Of a DNA stretch of 64,000 bases, positions 31,431 through 45,608 are shown one piece after another. Origin of the DNA: Anastatus disparis. Lineage: Eukaryota > Arthropoda > Insecta > Hymenoptera > Eupelmidae. The stretch covers positions 406,001 to 470,000 of the forward strand of contig JAFFSR010000230.1 of the NCBI GenBank assembly GCA_017163975.1, given 5' to 3'. Position 1 is the first letter of the stretch, and each line of letters starts with the position of its first letter. The notes below the pieces were generated by a model. That model was not told the DNA's origin. It saw nothing but the letters and a program-made list of their open reading frames with translations, and ran no database searches. The position numbers and the translations under genes were made by a program.

Positions 31431-33376
31431 ATGGGTCAATCCACGTCAAACGGATAATGGCTCTGTCCAAAATTGTAGATCACTAGAAAACTCGTGCATG
31501 GGCTCAAAATTTTCGTCTTACACTCTACTTTCTTTTTCAATGTGGCGATTTTGAAAAATCCAAAATGGCGGCCTTAATATGGCGACTCAAACCTAGAAAT
31601 TTCATAAAAAATTTTTAAAAATTAATTTTAATTCATTCAAATCTGATTCTACATATCTTTTATATCAGAAATCAATTTAGCGATCGATTTTACATAAGAA
31701 TATAGTATTGCACTTAAGGGGTCGTACCCAAATGCCGTTGACAGTTTTTTGGGGGGGGAGGGGTCGATCAAAATCTACGAAAAGTAACGCTATGGGAGGG
31801 GGGTTAGTTATTTACTCCTACGTTGGCTATTTTTTTTTATCAAAAAGATCATTGCATAATATTAGCAATTTGGAGCAGATTTTTCATCCGAAAACTGCAA
31901 AGTCAAGCAGTTCCGCAGTCTGTCCACTAAAACGCAGTATATTACTTTTTTTTACATGTACGCGGGCGCCGCCATACGGTGCAAAGCATAAGCCGTTTCT
32001 TTTAGCGAGTGAGCTGTCAAAACAAACGAAAAATTTTCAAGCCGGTTGCAGCATTTATATTTGTGCCTGTTGAATCGTGTTCTATTTTTATAACGTATTT
32101 TAAAAGGTTCATAGTTTTATGATCTTTTTCGATAAAATTGAAGTAAAAAAGTTTATAGACGATTAATATATTTAATATCTTATAAATGTTTATTATATGC
32201 AATGTTTAGAATTCTGTTGTTTTGTGAAAATGCTATTTTAATAAAATAAAAAACATAAAAATATGTTCAATATTTAAAAAGTAATTAATATAATTAAAAT
32301 TTTTTTTAAAAGTTTAATAAAAAATAAAAAAGTTAGTTTACGTTACAGGGGGGGGGGGAGGGTACTTTGATAGTTTACACATGTCACGGAAAGGGGACCG
32401 GGGGGTCGAAATATCGAAAAAATTGTCAACGGCATTTGAGTACGACCCCTAAGGGAAAAAAATTTTACAATATCATCTGAAGGTCATATCGCGATACAAT
32501 AGTTATTTCTCGAATTAATCATTGATAAACGTTGATTAGTAAGAAAATGAAGATACTGATAGGTAACTCGAGTCACTGAATACAAATCTGATATCCGCTT
32601 AATCCTACCAGTCTCCATCAAGGTCATTTGGAGGTCAAATTTGGTAAGATTAAGACACCTATAAGTTTTAAGTGATGCTGGACCCGAATCCGAGACCCGT
32701 TAGAGTGTCAAACGACGCAATTATAGAAAAATTCGTTTCAAACTGTGGTTTCTTGGAGGACAAAAATTTTCTTTTAGTCAATATTTGATTAATTTTTACG
32801 TAATTACGTCGTTTGACACTCCAACAGACCCCAGTTTCGGATTCAGCGACACGTAAAACTTGAAGGTGTCCTAATGTTATCAAATAATAAAAGATATTCG
32901 CGATTTGACCTTCAAATGACTTTCATACAGATCTTGTAGGGTTAAGCGGACATCAGATTTAAATTCAGTAACTCGAGTTATCTATCAGTATCTTCATTTT
33001 CTCACTAATCAACATTGATTAATAAGTAATTTGAGAAATAACTATTATTTCCCGATATGACCTTCCGATGACATTGTAAATTTTTTCTACCTCGAGTGCA
33101 ATACTATATTCCTATGTAAAATTGAACGCTAAATTGATTTCTGATGTGAAAAAAATATGTAGGATCTGATTTGAATGAATTGAAATCAATTTTTGAAAAT
33201 TTTTCATGATATCTCTAGGTTTGAGCCGCCATATTGGAGCCGCCATTTTGGATTTTTTAAAATCACCACATTGCAAACGAAAGTAGAGTGTAAGACGAAA
33301 ATTTTGAGCTTATATACGATCTTTTTGGTGATCTACAATTTTGGACAGAGCCATTATCCGTTTGACGTGGATTGAC

Positions 33377-33380
<4 letters not shown>
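31431..33380. mobile_element. Palindromic MITE-like element interrupted by a second one
   Basis: Ends ATGGGTCAATCCACGTCAAA and its reverse complement, about 1,950 bp, centre near 32760, flanked by (TA)n on both sides. The right arm shows the uninterrupted sequence where the inner element (31718-32449) entered the left arm. Confidence 0.75.
31718..32449. mobile_element. Inner MITE-like element, about 730 bp
   Basis: Inverted ends GGGGTCGTACCCAAATGCCG and CGGCATTTGAGTACGACCCC, subterminal runs of G (GGGGGGGGAGGG). The 121-residue open frame at 31708-32073 overlaps the terminus and is judged spurious. Confidence 0.7.

Positions 33381-33443
<63 letters not shown>
33381..33443. repeat. (AT)n microsatellite
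   Basis: About 31 AT units that follow the palindromic element. Confidence 0.9.
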
Positions 33444-33448
<5 letters not shown>

Positions 33449-33684
33449 TTGCCAAAAATAATCATTTTTATCATAATATTATTTTTACAAATTTCATTAT
33501 TATTTATTTATCATATAACAATTAATTTATAGCATTTTTCATAATTTCTTTAATTTTTCAGCTTTTTAAGTAAAAAGGCAGTAAATTAAATCAGTTAATA
33601 AAAAAGCAATTCTTGTGTGAATATCTTTGGAAAAAGTTCATTAAAAATGAATGAAAATTCTTAAGAGAATTTTCTTTTTCAATA

Positions 33685-36060
33685 ATGGTTTTGACTGAGA
33701 AAGATAAATTGATTGTTAAAAGACAGGGATTGCATAGTGGAATTGCTTTCATGTTAACTGATATTCATATATTAGAATGTAATAACATTTCAAACCAGTG
33801 CACCTCATTCTACATGCAATTGACTTCACTAATTCAGAGACCACAATATGTTCATTCAGTACTGATTGATGGAGAATTTATACAGTTATTATTTACCGGA
33901 AATTTAGTAAAGAGTCACCGAATTCGTGTGTATTATAATAATAAGGTAATTCATATATATAGACAGTTTGAATCTTATATATTTACAAGATGAGTATTAG
34001 ATTTATATAAACAGATTATTTCCAAACAAAGCAGAATTAAGCACAGTATTCGAAACACCACAATCACAAACGAATAATTATGATTGTAGCATTTTTGCAA
34101 TGGTTTTTGCTGTTGCAGTACCTTATAATTTAGGTCCATGTTGTTTGAGATATAATGTTTCTCAAATGCGATTACGTTTTTAAAGAATTTTTAATACGCA
34201 AAAAATAAAAATGTTTCCAGTTTTATAAAATTATAATAATGCAAAAATTAATTACGATAATCCACCGGATATGATAAAAAGGAGTTTTTGTCATGAGCAA
34301 GGTCTTAATCAAATACCATTTAATTTAGATTTTGCCGCGCTTGAAATATTATAAAAAAAACTCACAAATGCATTTATTGCCAGAACAAAAAAAGATCATG
34401 GAAACGTATCGTAAACAAAAGAATTTGAATCATGAAACAATTTTGATGGAAATCGACAATGACATTTCAGATAGAAATTTTAAAAAATCAGATAATGATA
34501 TAATGGGAATCGATGACATCCACTTGAATTATAACTATAATAAAATTGGGACAGTTGAGATTAAATTAAATGAAGAAAAAAAAATCAAAAGAAATAGATA
34601 AAAAAGAAACTTTATTTGTAACAGAACTTAAGAGCTTGACGAAGCGGCCTCCTTCTAATAATATTTCCAATCCTAACTTATGAATAAGCGATGCGTTTAA
34701 TCAAGTTTTTTAGCTACAAAGTAAAAATTTGTAAGATTATACTCCAGTGCGGACAACTCAAGAAATCCAACGGAATATTAGACATATAAAGTTATAATAA
34801 AAACTTTCAATGTGCCGTATTTTAAAGTTAGGTCTATCAAGTTTGATATCTAATTTCCAATCCAAGTTCATAAAAAAATAACAAGTCTAAATGATTTTTT
34901 ATTTTGACAAGAATCATTGTAGTAATATAGCTTTAGTACGGACGAGTCATTATATTTGTTTAATTTATTAATTTAAAAAGATACTGATATAATAAAAAAA
35001 GCAAAACTCAAGTGATACAGCTCCGACATCCCGTTAATAGGAAAATGGTAACAGAAGAATCACATAAATATAAAAAAATTTCAGCAAAAGACATCAGGAG
35101 ATTTCAGGTAAACATTACCAATTGTACGACATGGTAGCCGTATGAACATTATTGAAAATTCAGTTAAATTTAGTTTATTATGGCAAAATTTTAAGCAAAT
35201 AAAGTTAAATGAAAATCTGCGAGTTTCGGATAATGATAATAATTTAAACAATAATTATTAGACATCGGAGAAGAAAAACGCCGCGATGTTTTTGAAGATG
35301 ATAATGAAGTAAGTGCTATACCAGATAATTTTATCATTAAAGAAAATCTTGGCGAAGAAATATTCGGAAAAACAATAAAAATAGACAATACGAATATAAC
35401 GAAAAAAGTTATTTTGGCTCCTAAAGATAATGATGTAACTGAAATCAATAATAATGTTTTGAATTTAATGGAAGGAAACCATGTTTAATATTTGAGTATT
35501 GATACTGCTGAAGATGATAACAAAGAAAATTTAGATATTATGTTACCTACAGAATTTCTAAATAAGTTAACTCCTAATGGACTTCCACCACATAAATTAC
35601 ATTTAAAAGTAGGGGCTATCATTATACTTTTAAGAAATTTAAATGTCAATAAGGGACTTTGTAATGGAACAAGGTTGATAGTAAAAAAAATGCTTAAATA
35701 TTCCATTCAAGCGGAATTAGCAACTGGTCAAAACAAAGGTAAATTAGTTTTTATTCCAAGAATAAATTTATCTCCATCTACGGAAGAAATTCCATTCAAT
35801 ATACAACGAAAACAGTTTCCTATTAGATTAGGATTTGCGATGACTATTAATAAATCACAAGGGCAATCTTATGAAAAAGTTGGTGTTTATTTGCCGTCAC
35901 CAATTTTCAGTCATGGGCAATCATATGTTGCTCTTTCAAGGACGAAATTTAAAAACAATTAAAAATTATTTTTAGGTGACTATGCTATTGTCAACGGAGA
36001 AAATAAAAATGATCAGAACACAATATATACAAAAACCATTGTTTATAAAGATATATTATA
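33685..36060 (+). pseudogene. Helitron remnant: Ulp1-type protease and Pif1-like helicase C-terminus
   Basis: 33685-33993 gives IQRPQYVHSVLIDGE, IQLLFTGN and VYYNNKVIHIY. Another frame near 34060-34180 gives QTNNYDCSIFAMVFA, the Cys region of a C48-like protease in which the usual Gly after Cys is Ser. From about 35110: PIVRHGSR, LLWQNFKQIKLNENLR, KVILAPKDNDVTEINN. Then 35492-35962 has FLNKLTPNGLPPHKLHLKVG, LLRNLNVNKGLCNGTRL, FAMTINKSQGQSYEKVGVYL and SHGQSYVALSR, the classical C-terminal helicase motifs V and VI. Frames change and stops abound between them, and Rep motifs are missing. The protease before the helicase is a known arrangement in some insect Helitrons. Confidence 0.75.
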
Positions 36061-36192
36061 AAGAATATGTCAATATTTATTTAATATTTATGTTTTAGAT
36101 TGTGTTAATAGTTGAACTCGGAATATAATAAAATATATGATATTTAATAAAAATAAATATCAACTGACGCTTTCAAAATAGTTTAATATGAT

Positions 36193-36345
36193 GTTGAATC
36201 AGCTGTATAAAGGACGCGCTGTTAAATCAGCTACATAAGGAAACGTGCTGTTAAATCGGCTGCATACGAAGATACGCTATTAAATCGACTACATTAGGAA
36301 ATGCGCTGTTGAATCGGCTGCAAATAGGGATGCGCTGTAGAATCG
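36193..36345. repeat. Five tandem 28-30-bp units
   Basis: Unit close to TTAAATCGGCTGCATAAGGA with ending GCGCTG. It runs directly into the large satellite, whose first unit starts with the shared AATCGGCC. Confidence 0.75.
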
Positions 36346-39300
36346 GCCCAAGAAAATATAAGGCCCAAAAAATATAGAGACTGAAAAAATATTGGGCCCA
36401 AAAAAATATTAAGGTCAAAAAATTATAAGGCCCAAAAAAATATAAAGCCCAAAAAAATATAAGGCCCAAGAAAGTATTAGGCTCAATAAAATATAAAGCC
36501 CAAAAAATATAGAGACCGAAAAAATATTGGGCCCAAAAAAATATTGAGTCCAAAAAATTATAAGGCCGAAAAAATTATAGGGCCCAAAAAAATATAAGGC
36601 CCAAGAAAGTATTAGGCTCAATAAAATATAAGGCCCAAAAAATATAGAGACCGAAAAAATATTGGGCCAAAAAAAATATTGAGTCCAAAAAATTATAAGG
36701 CCCAAGAAAATATAAGGCTCAATAAAATATTAGGCTCAATAAAATATAAGGCCCAAAAAAATATGGAGACCAAAAAAATATTAGGCCCAAAAAAATATTG
36801 AGTCCAAAAAATTATAAGGCCCAAAAAAATATAAGGCCTAAGAAAGTATTAGGCTCAATGAAATATAAGGCCTAAAAAATATAGAGACCGAAAAAATATT
36901 GGGCCCAAAAAAATATTGAGTCCAAAAAATTATAAGGCCCAAAAAAATATACGGCCCAAGAAAGTATTGGGCTCAATAAAATATAAGGCCCAAAAAATAT
37001 AGAGACCGAAAAAATATTGGGCCCAAAAAATATTGAGTCCAAAAAATTATAAGGCCCAAAAAATTATAAGGCCGAAAAAATTATAAGGCCTAAGAAAGTA
37101 TTAGGCTCAATGAAATATAAGGCCTAAAAAATATAGAGACCGAAAAAATATTGGGCCCAAAAAAATATTGAGTCCAAAAAATTATAAGGCCCAAAAAAAT
37201 ATACGGCCCAAGAAAGTATTGGGCTCAATAAAATATAAGGCCCAAAAAATATAGAGACCGAAAAAATATTGGGCCCAAAAAATATTGAGTCCAAAAAATT
37301 ATAAGGCCCAAAAAATATAAGGCCCAAGAAAGTATAAGGCTCAATAAAATATAAGGCCTAGAATATATAGAGACCGAAAAATATAGAGATCAAAAAGATA
37401 TTGGGCCAAAAAAAATATTGAGTCCAAAAAATTATAAGGCCCAAGAAAATATAAGGCTCAATAAAGTATTAGGCTCAATAAAATATAAGGCCCAAAAAAA
37501 TATGGAGACCAAAAAAATATTGAGTCCAAAAAATTATAAGGCCCAAAAAAATATAAGGCTCAATAAAATATAAGGCCCAAAAAATATAGAGACCGAAAAA
37601 ATATTGGGCCCAAAAAAATATTGAGTCCAAAAAATTATAAGGCCCAAAAAATATAAGGCCCAAGAAAGTATAAGGCTCAATAAAATATAAGGCCTAAATA
37701 ATATAGAGACCGAAAAATATAGAGATCGAAAAAATATTGGGCCAAAAAAAATATTGAGTCCAAAAAATTATAAGGCCCAAGAAAATATAAGGCTCAATAA
37801 AATATAAGGCCCAAAAAATATAGAAACCAAAAAAATATTGGGCCCAAAAAAGTATTGAGTCCAAAAAATTATGAGGCCCAAAAATTTATAGGGCCCAAAA
37901 AAATATAAGGCCCAAGAAAGTATTAGGCTCGATAAAATATAAGACCCAAAAAAAATTAAGGCCCAAGAAAATATAAGGCCTAAAAAATATACAGACCGAA
38001 AAAATATTGGGCCGAAAAAAAATTAGGGCCCAAGAAAATATAAGGCCCAAGAAAGTATTAGGCTCAATAAAATATAAGGCCCAAAAAATATAGAGACCGA
38101 AAAAATATTGGGCCCAAAAAATATTGAGTCCAAAAAATTATAAGGCCCAAAAAATATAAGGCCCAAGAAAGTATAAGGCTCAATGAAATATAAGGCCTAG
38201 AATATATAGAGACCGAAAAATATAGAGATCGAAAAAATATTGGGCCAAAAAAAATATTGAGTCCAAAGAATTATAAGGCCCAAGAAAATATAAGGCTCAA
38301 TAAAGTATTAGGCTCAATAAAATATAAAGCCCAATAAAATATGGAGACCAAAAAATTATTGGGCCCAAAAAAATATTGAGTCCAAAAAATTATGAGGCCC
38401 AAAAAAATATAAGGCCCAAGAAAGTATTAGGCTCAATGAAATATAAGGCCTAAAAAATATAGAGACCGAAAAAATATTGGGCCCAAAAAAAAATTGAGTC
38501 TAAAAAATTATAAGGCCCAAAAAATATACGGCCCAAGAAAGTATTGGGCTCAATAAAATATAAGGCCCAAAAAATATTGAGACCAAATAAATATTGGGCC
38601 CAAAAAATATAGAGTCCAAAAAATTATGAGACCCAAAAAATTATAGGGCCCAAAAAAATATAAGGCCCAAGAAAGTATAAGGCTCAATAAAATATAAGGC
38701 CTAAAAAATATAGAGACCGAAAAATATAGAGATCGAAAAGATATTAGGCCAAAAAAAATATTAAGTCCAAAAAATTATAAGGCTCAAGAAATTATAAGGC
38801 TCAAGAAATTATAAGGCTCAATAAAATATAAGGCCCAAAAAATATAAAGACCGAAAAAATTTTGGGCCAAAAAAAATATTGAGTCCAAAAAATTATAAGG
38901 CCCAAGAAAATATAAGGCTCAATAAAATATAAGGCCACAAAAAATATAGAAACCGAAAAAATATTGGGCCCAAAAAAGTATTGAGTCCAAAAAATTATGA
39001 GGCCCAAAAAATTATAGGGCCCAAAAAAATATAAGGCCCAAGAAAGTATTAGGCTCGATAAAATATAAGACCCAAAAAAAATTAAGGCCCAAGAAAATAT
39101 AAGGCCTAAAAAATATACAGACCGAAAAAATATTGGGCCGAAAAAAAATTAGGGCCCAAGAAAATATAAGGCCCAAGAAAGTATTAGGCTCAATAAAATA
39201 TAAGGCCCAAAAAATATAGAGACCGCAAAAAATATTGGGCCCAAAAAAATATAAGGCCCAAGAAAGTATTAGGCTCAATAAAATATAAGGTCCAAAAAAT

Positions 39301-42300
39301 ATAGAGACCGAAGAAATATTGGGCCCAAAAAAATATTGTGTCCAAAAAATTATGAGGCCCAAAAAATATAAGGCCCAAGAAAGTATAAGGCTCAATAAAA
39401 TATAAGGCCTAGAATATATAGAGACCGAAAAATATAGAGATCAAAAAGATATTGGGCCAAAAAAAATATTGAGTCCAAAAAATTATAAGGCCCAAGAAAA
39501 TATAAGGCCCAAAAAAATATGGAGACCAAAAAAATATTAAGTCCAAAAAATTATAAGGCCCAAAAAAATATAAGGCTCAATAAAATATAAGGCCCAAAAA
39601 ATATAGAGACCGAAAAAATATTGGGCCCAAAAAAATATTGAGTCCAAAAAATTATAAGGCCCAAAAAATATAAGGCCCAAGAAAGTATAAGGCTCAATAA
39701 AATATAAGGCCTAAATAATATAGAGACCGAAAAATATAGAGATCGAAAAAATATTGGGCCATAAAAAATATTGAGTCCAAAAAATTATAAGGCCCAAGAA
39801 AATATAAGGCTCAATAAAGTATTAGGCTCAATGAAATATAAGGCCTAAAAAAATATGGAGACCAAAAAAATATTAGGCCCAAAAAAATATTGAGTCCAAA
39901 AAATTATAAGGCCCAAAAAAATATACGGCCCAAGAAAGTATTGGGCTCAATAAAATATAAGGCCCAAAAAATATTGAGACCAAATAAATATTGGGCCCAC
40001 AAAATATTGAATCCAAAAAATTATGAGACCCAAAAAATTATAGGGCCCAAAAAATTATAAGGCTCAAGAAATTATAAGGCTCAATAAAATATAAGGCCCA
40101 AAAAATATAAAGACCGAAAAAATTTTGGGCCAAAAAAAATATTGAGTCCAAAAAATTATAAGGCCCAAGAAAATATAAGGCTCAATAAAATATAAGGCCC
40201 AAAAAATATAGAAACCAAAAAAATATTGGGCCCAAAAAAGTATTGAGTCCAAAAAATTATGAGGCCCAAAAATTTATAGGGCCCAAAAAAATATAAGGCC
40301 CAAGAAAGTATTAGGCTCGATAAAATATAAGACCCAAAAAAAATTAAGGCCCAAGAAAATATAAGGCCTAAAAAATATACAGACCGAAAAAATATTGGGC
40401 CGAAAAAAAATTAGGGCCCAAGAAAATATAAGGCCCAAGAAAGTATTAGGCTCAATAAAATATAAGGCCCAAAAAATATAGAGACCGGAAAAATATTGGG
40501 CCCAAAAAAATATAAGGCCCAAGAAAGTATTAGGCTCAATAAAATATAAGGCCCAAAAAATATAGAGACCGAAGAAATATTGGGCCCAAAAAAATATTGT
40601 GTCCAAAAAATTATAAGGCCCAAAAAATATAAGGCCCAAGAGAGTATAAGGCTCAATAAAATATAAGGCCTAGAATATATAGAGACCGAAAAATATAGAG
40701 ACCGAAAAAATATTGGGCCCAAAAAAATATTGAGTCCAAAAAATTATAAGGCCCAAAAAATATAAGGCCCAAGAAAGTATAAGGCTCAATAAAATATAAG
40801 GCCTAAATAATATAGAGACCGAAAAATATAGAGATCGAAAAAATATTGGGCCAAAAAAAATATTGAGTCCAAAAAATTATGAGGCCCAAGAAAATATAAG
40901 GCTCAATAAAGTATTAGGCTCAATAAAATATAAGGCCCAAAAAAATATGGAGACCAAAAAAATATTAGGCCCAAAAAAATATTGAGTCCAAAAAATTATA
41001 AGGCCCAAAAAAATTAAGGCCCAAGAAAATATAAGGCCTAAAAAATATACAGACTGAAAAAATATTGGGCCCAAAAGAATATAAGGCCCAAGAAAGTATA
41101 AGGCTCAATAAAATATTAGGCCTAAAAAATATAAAGACCGAAAAATATAGAGATCGAAAAAATATTGGGCCAAAAAAAATATTGAGTCCAAAAAATTATA
41201 AGGCCCAAGAAAATATAAGGCTCAATAAAATATAAGGCCCAAAAAATATAGAAACCGAAAAAATATTGGGCCCTAAAAAATATTGAGTCCAAAAAATTGT
41301 GAGGCCCAAAAAATTATAGGGCTCAAATAAATATAAGGCCCAAGAAAGTATTAGGCTCGATAAAATATAAGACCCAAAAAAAATTAAGGCCCAAGAAAAT
41401 ATAAGGCCTAAAAAATATACAGACCGAAAAAATATTGGGCCGAAAAAAAATTAGGGCCCAAGAAAATATAAGGCCCAAGAAAGTATTAGGCTCAATAAAA
41501 TATAAGGCCCAAAAAATATAGAGACCGGAAAAATATTGGGCCCAAAAAAATATAAGGCCCAAGAAAGTATTAGGCTCAATAAAATATAAGGCCCAAAAAA
41601 TATAGAGACCGAAGAAATATTGGGCCCAAAAAAATATTGTGTCCAAAAAATTATAAGGCCCAAAAAATATAAGGCCCAAGAGAGTATAAGGCTCAATAAA
41701 ATATAAGGCCTAGAATATATAGAGACCGAAAAATATAGAGATCAAAAAGATATTGGGCCAAAAAAAATATTGAGTCCAAAAAATTATAAGGCCCAAGAAA
41801 ATATAAGGCTCAATAAAGTATTAGGCTCAATAAAATATAAGGCCCAAAAAAATATGGAGACCAAAAAAATATTGAGTCCAAAAAATTATAAGGCCCAAAA
41901 AAATATAAGGCTCAATAAAATATAAGGCCCAAAAAATATAGAGACCGAAAAAATATTGGGCCCAAAAAAATATTGAGTCCAAAAAATTATAAGGCCCAAA
42001 AAATATAAGGCCCAAGAAAGTATAAGGCTCAATAAAATATAAGGCCTAAATAATATAGAGACCGAAAAATATAGAGATCGAAAAAATATTGGGCCAAAAA
42101 AAATATTGAGTCCAAAAAATTATGAGGCCCAAGAAAATATAAGGCTCAATAAAGTATTAGGCTCAATAAAATATAAGGCCCAAAAAAATATGGAGACCAA
42201 AAAAATATTAGGCCCAAAAAAATATTGAGTCCAAAAAATTATAAGGCCCAAAAAAATTAAGGCCCAAGAAAATATAAGGCCTAAAAAATATACAGACTGA

Positions 42301-43029
42301 AAAAATATTGGGCCCAAAAGAATATAAGGCCCAAGAAAGTATAAGGCTCAATAAAATATTAGGCCTAAAAAATATAAAGACCGAAAAATATAGAGATCGA
42401 AAAAATATTGGGCCAAAAAAAATATTGAGTCCAAAAAATTATAAGGCCCAAGAAAATATAAGGCTCAATAAAATATAAGGCCCAAAAAATATAGAAACCG
42501 AAAAAATATTGGGCCCTAAAAAATATTGAGTCCAAAAAATTGTGAGGCCCAAAAAATTATAGGGCTCAAATAAATATAAGGCCCAAGAAAGTATTAGGCT
42601 CAATAAAATATAAGGCCCAAAAAATATTGAGACCGAAAAAATATTGGGCCCAAAAAAATATTGAGTCCAAAAAATCATAAGGCCCAAGAAAGTATAAGGC
42701 TTAATAAAATATAAGGCCTAAAAAATATAGAGACCGAAAAATATAGAGATCGAAAAAATATTGGGCCAAAAAAAATATTGAGTCCAAAAAATTATAAGGC
42801 CCAAGAAAATATAAGGCTCAATAAAATATAAGGGCTAAAAAATATAGAGACCGAAAAAATATTGGGCCCAAAAAAATATTGAGTCCAAAAAAATATTAGG
42901 CCCAAAAAAATATTGAGTCCGAAAAATTACAAGGCCCAAGAAAATTATAATGCCCAAGAAAATATAAGGCCCATGAAAATATAAGGCCCAAGAAAATAAA
43001 AGGCGCAAGAAAATATAAGGCCCAAGAAA
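36346..43029. repeat. Satellite array of GGCCCAAAAAATATA-type units, 6.7 kb
   Basis: Basic units of about 15-18 bp begin GGCCCAA, GGCTCAA, GAGACCGAA or GAGTCCAA and end in A/T runs. They combine into longer repeats: 37475-37663 recurs at 41827-42015, 40877-41074 at 42120-42317, and 40274-40639 at 41323-41679. The minus strand is open over long stretches with Phe/Trp/Tyr/Leu-rich products because of the unit composition; I do not regard these as genes. Confidence 0.95.
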
Positions 43030-43532
43030 GACACATTCAAAAAATGCGGAGAACCGGCGAAACGGAGAAAAAAGTGGTTTCACTTTAATATAATATAAGA
43101 TATTACAGTTTATTAATTAATAAAAAGACAACACTAAGTAAAGCATGTTTTTATAATTCGATAATTAATTTATTATTAATGAAAAGAAACGGGCTCTCTA
43201 TTTTCTGCACAATATCCCTTCAATAACAGGTACATGAATTTCTATTTTGGAAAATTATAGGAAAGCTAATAAAAAATGTAAAAACTAAATACATGCATCA
43301 GTTTTAAGTGGATAGTTTCCGAAATCATGGTGAGGTTCAAAGTTATTTTAACGTTCATGGGAGTTAAGTAAATAAAAATTAGAAAATTCTAAAAAAAATT
43401 TTTTCATTGCTAAAATTGTTTAAATAACTAACAAAAATGACTCTGAAATCATTTCTTAAGTGAGATGTGGATGAGGAAAAAATATTATTAAAAATTAATT
43501 AAAAGTTGCAATAAAATTTTTTTTGTTTAATT
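43030..43532. other. Gene-free DNA
   Basis: AT-rich sequence with no open frame, repeat or RNA feature that I could support. Confidence 0.4.
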
Positions 43533-44218
43533 CCCTAGTGGAAATCGGTTTTGCTAATAACTGTTAATAATTAAAAATAATTGCTAATAACTGCAAATAA
43601 CTGCTAAAAGCTGCTAATAACTGTTATGAATAGGTTAGTTTGAGACAGAAATAGCGGTTATTTGCAGTTAATAACATATCATCAGTTATTAACAGTTATT
43701 AGCAATTATTAGCATTCATAAGAAGTTATTTGCTATTTCATTAACAGTTATTAGCAGTTATTTGCGTTTATTTACGGCTATTTACAATTTCTCGCAATCA
43801 TTTACAGTTATTAACAATTATACGCTTTTTAAAAAATTTTTTAATTTTTTATATATAGGGAAAAATTTCCAAGACAATAAATTTTTATGAATAACTATTA
43901 TTGACTATAAATAGCTGCAAGTTTCTGCAAATAGCTACAAAAATCAGAAAATAATTGCAAATGACTGCAGGAATCCGCAAATAACGGTAAATAACTGCAA
44001 AAATCAAAAAATAACTGCAAATAACTGTTACTATTATCTCAATTTTTTTAAAATTCTATTGTTCAAAATTGTTGAGCTTATAAATGTATATAACTGTTAA
44101 TAACTGCAAATAATTACTGTTAACTACAAATAACCACTAATTCTGTCTCAAACTAAACTACTTATAACAGTTATTAGCAGTTGTTTGCTGTTATTAGCAA
44201 AACTGATTTCCACTAGGG
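43533..44218. mobile_element. MITE-like element rich in TAATAACTG repeats
   Basis: Inverted ends CCCTAGTGGAAATCGGTTTT and its complement; the next approximately 100 bp also pair (GAGACAGAA/TTCTGTCTC). Inside are many AATAACTGCAAATAACTG units. No gene. Confidence 0.7.
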
Positions 44219-45012
44219 TTTATACTTGTTAAATAAATTTTTTGGGGACAATGACTATGGTAAATGTTAATATTTTCGGAAGCTACCCCGAATTAAAAAA
44301 AAAATGAAAACTTTATGTTGATTAGTTCGTGAGATACATAAAATTTTTTCCCATAGATTACTTTGAACCTTTGGACTCAATTTTGTTGTCACATGGCTTT
44401 CTACTTTTCCCGATTTTAACTTCCATCTTCATAGTAATTTCAAAATTTTATTAAACAATATAAGAGAACAATCAACGTGCCGCAATCTTTTTTTTTTTTA
44501 ATATTACTGCTATTAACGCGATTTTTCGTTGTTGTTAGAAACGCAACAGCGTTTCTTAATTTGTATAAACAAAGTCATGGCGATTTAAAAAAAAAAAATT
44601 ATCTCGGCTCCTAGAGCACTTATAGAGTTGTTTAACCTCTCAAAATTTAAGGAAAAATACCACCTATCTAACGAACCTACTCTTATTTATTTACGATAAT
44701 TTAATTGCAAATCAAAAGTTAATTAGCAAAAAACGAATTTTTTTATATCGTGATTTTGAACAATGAATTTTAGAAAATCGATTAGCTACCAATTGTACAG
44801 TGAAGTAGAGCTGTTGAACTTTCAAAATCACTTTGATGCATCCTCGTACGATGCATAGCAGTTTGGGAATAATCACGCCAATATGGCCTATTTCTAATGA
44901 ACAATTTGAATCACGTAAAAACTATTGAATATTTTTACTTGAAATTTTTACTGTAAATTCACTATCATATGAGCTTGACTTTTACTAATTATGAAGCCCC
45001 AAGTTTTTTTCT
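44219..45012. other. Gene-free DNA
   Basis: AT-rich sequence with a few short hairpins (GATGCATCCTCGTACGATGCATAG near 44840) and no open frame worth listing. Confidence 0.4.
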
Positions 45013-45417
45013 TAAGGGGTGCCCTCATACTGGCACAGAGATCTACCTTATCTACATTTGAATTATGCACTTTAATGAAAATTTAACTATTTTTGACTAA
45101 AATTCATAGAAGAGGCACATTCTTAACATTCTAAAGAATGTATTGCAACGTTAAAAGACAGAATAAAAGTGAAAATGAAGACAAAAACTGCATAATACGA
45201 TTACTCATAATTACATTGAAAAGTTAATCGTACTAAGCAGTTTTTGCCTTTATTTTTACCCTTATATCGTCTTTTAACGTTGTAAGAAAATCTTTGGCAT
45301 GTTAAGAATGTGCCTCTCCTACGAATTTCAGTCATGAATAGTTAAATTTTTATTAAAATTCATAAGTTGAATGTAGATAATGTAGAACTTTATGTCGGTA
45401 TGTGGATTCCACTTAAC
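45013..45417. mobile_element. Short palindromic MITE-like element
   Basis: The outer sequences TAAGGGGTGCC and TCTACATTTGAATTATGCA pair imperfectly with GAATGTAGATAAT and GGATTCCACTTA; the middle pairs GTTAAAAGACA with TCTTTTAACGTT. About 400 bp, no gene. Confidence 0.5.
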
Positions 45418-45608
45418 GGAGTAATAAACAATCAATAAAATGGCCATTTTTGGCGATTTTTCGCGATTTGCAAATAAACAAATAAAGATAATCAAATTGT
45501 TTTATAATAAATTTTGTTGGTCTTTCAAATATCTACAAAGTTTACATAAACATTTTTTTTACGATTGATAATTCTGTCTCCACGGTCAATCAAGCGCTTT
45601 TTTATTCA

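Noticed and set aside
31708..32073. 121-residue open frame
   Set aside because: It crosses the end of the inner MITE and covers a G-run; no motif.
36251..43083. Many Phe/Trp-rich open frames on the minus strand
   Set aside because: All follow from the satellite unit; no start context, promoter or family motif.
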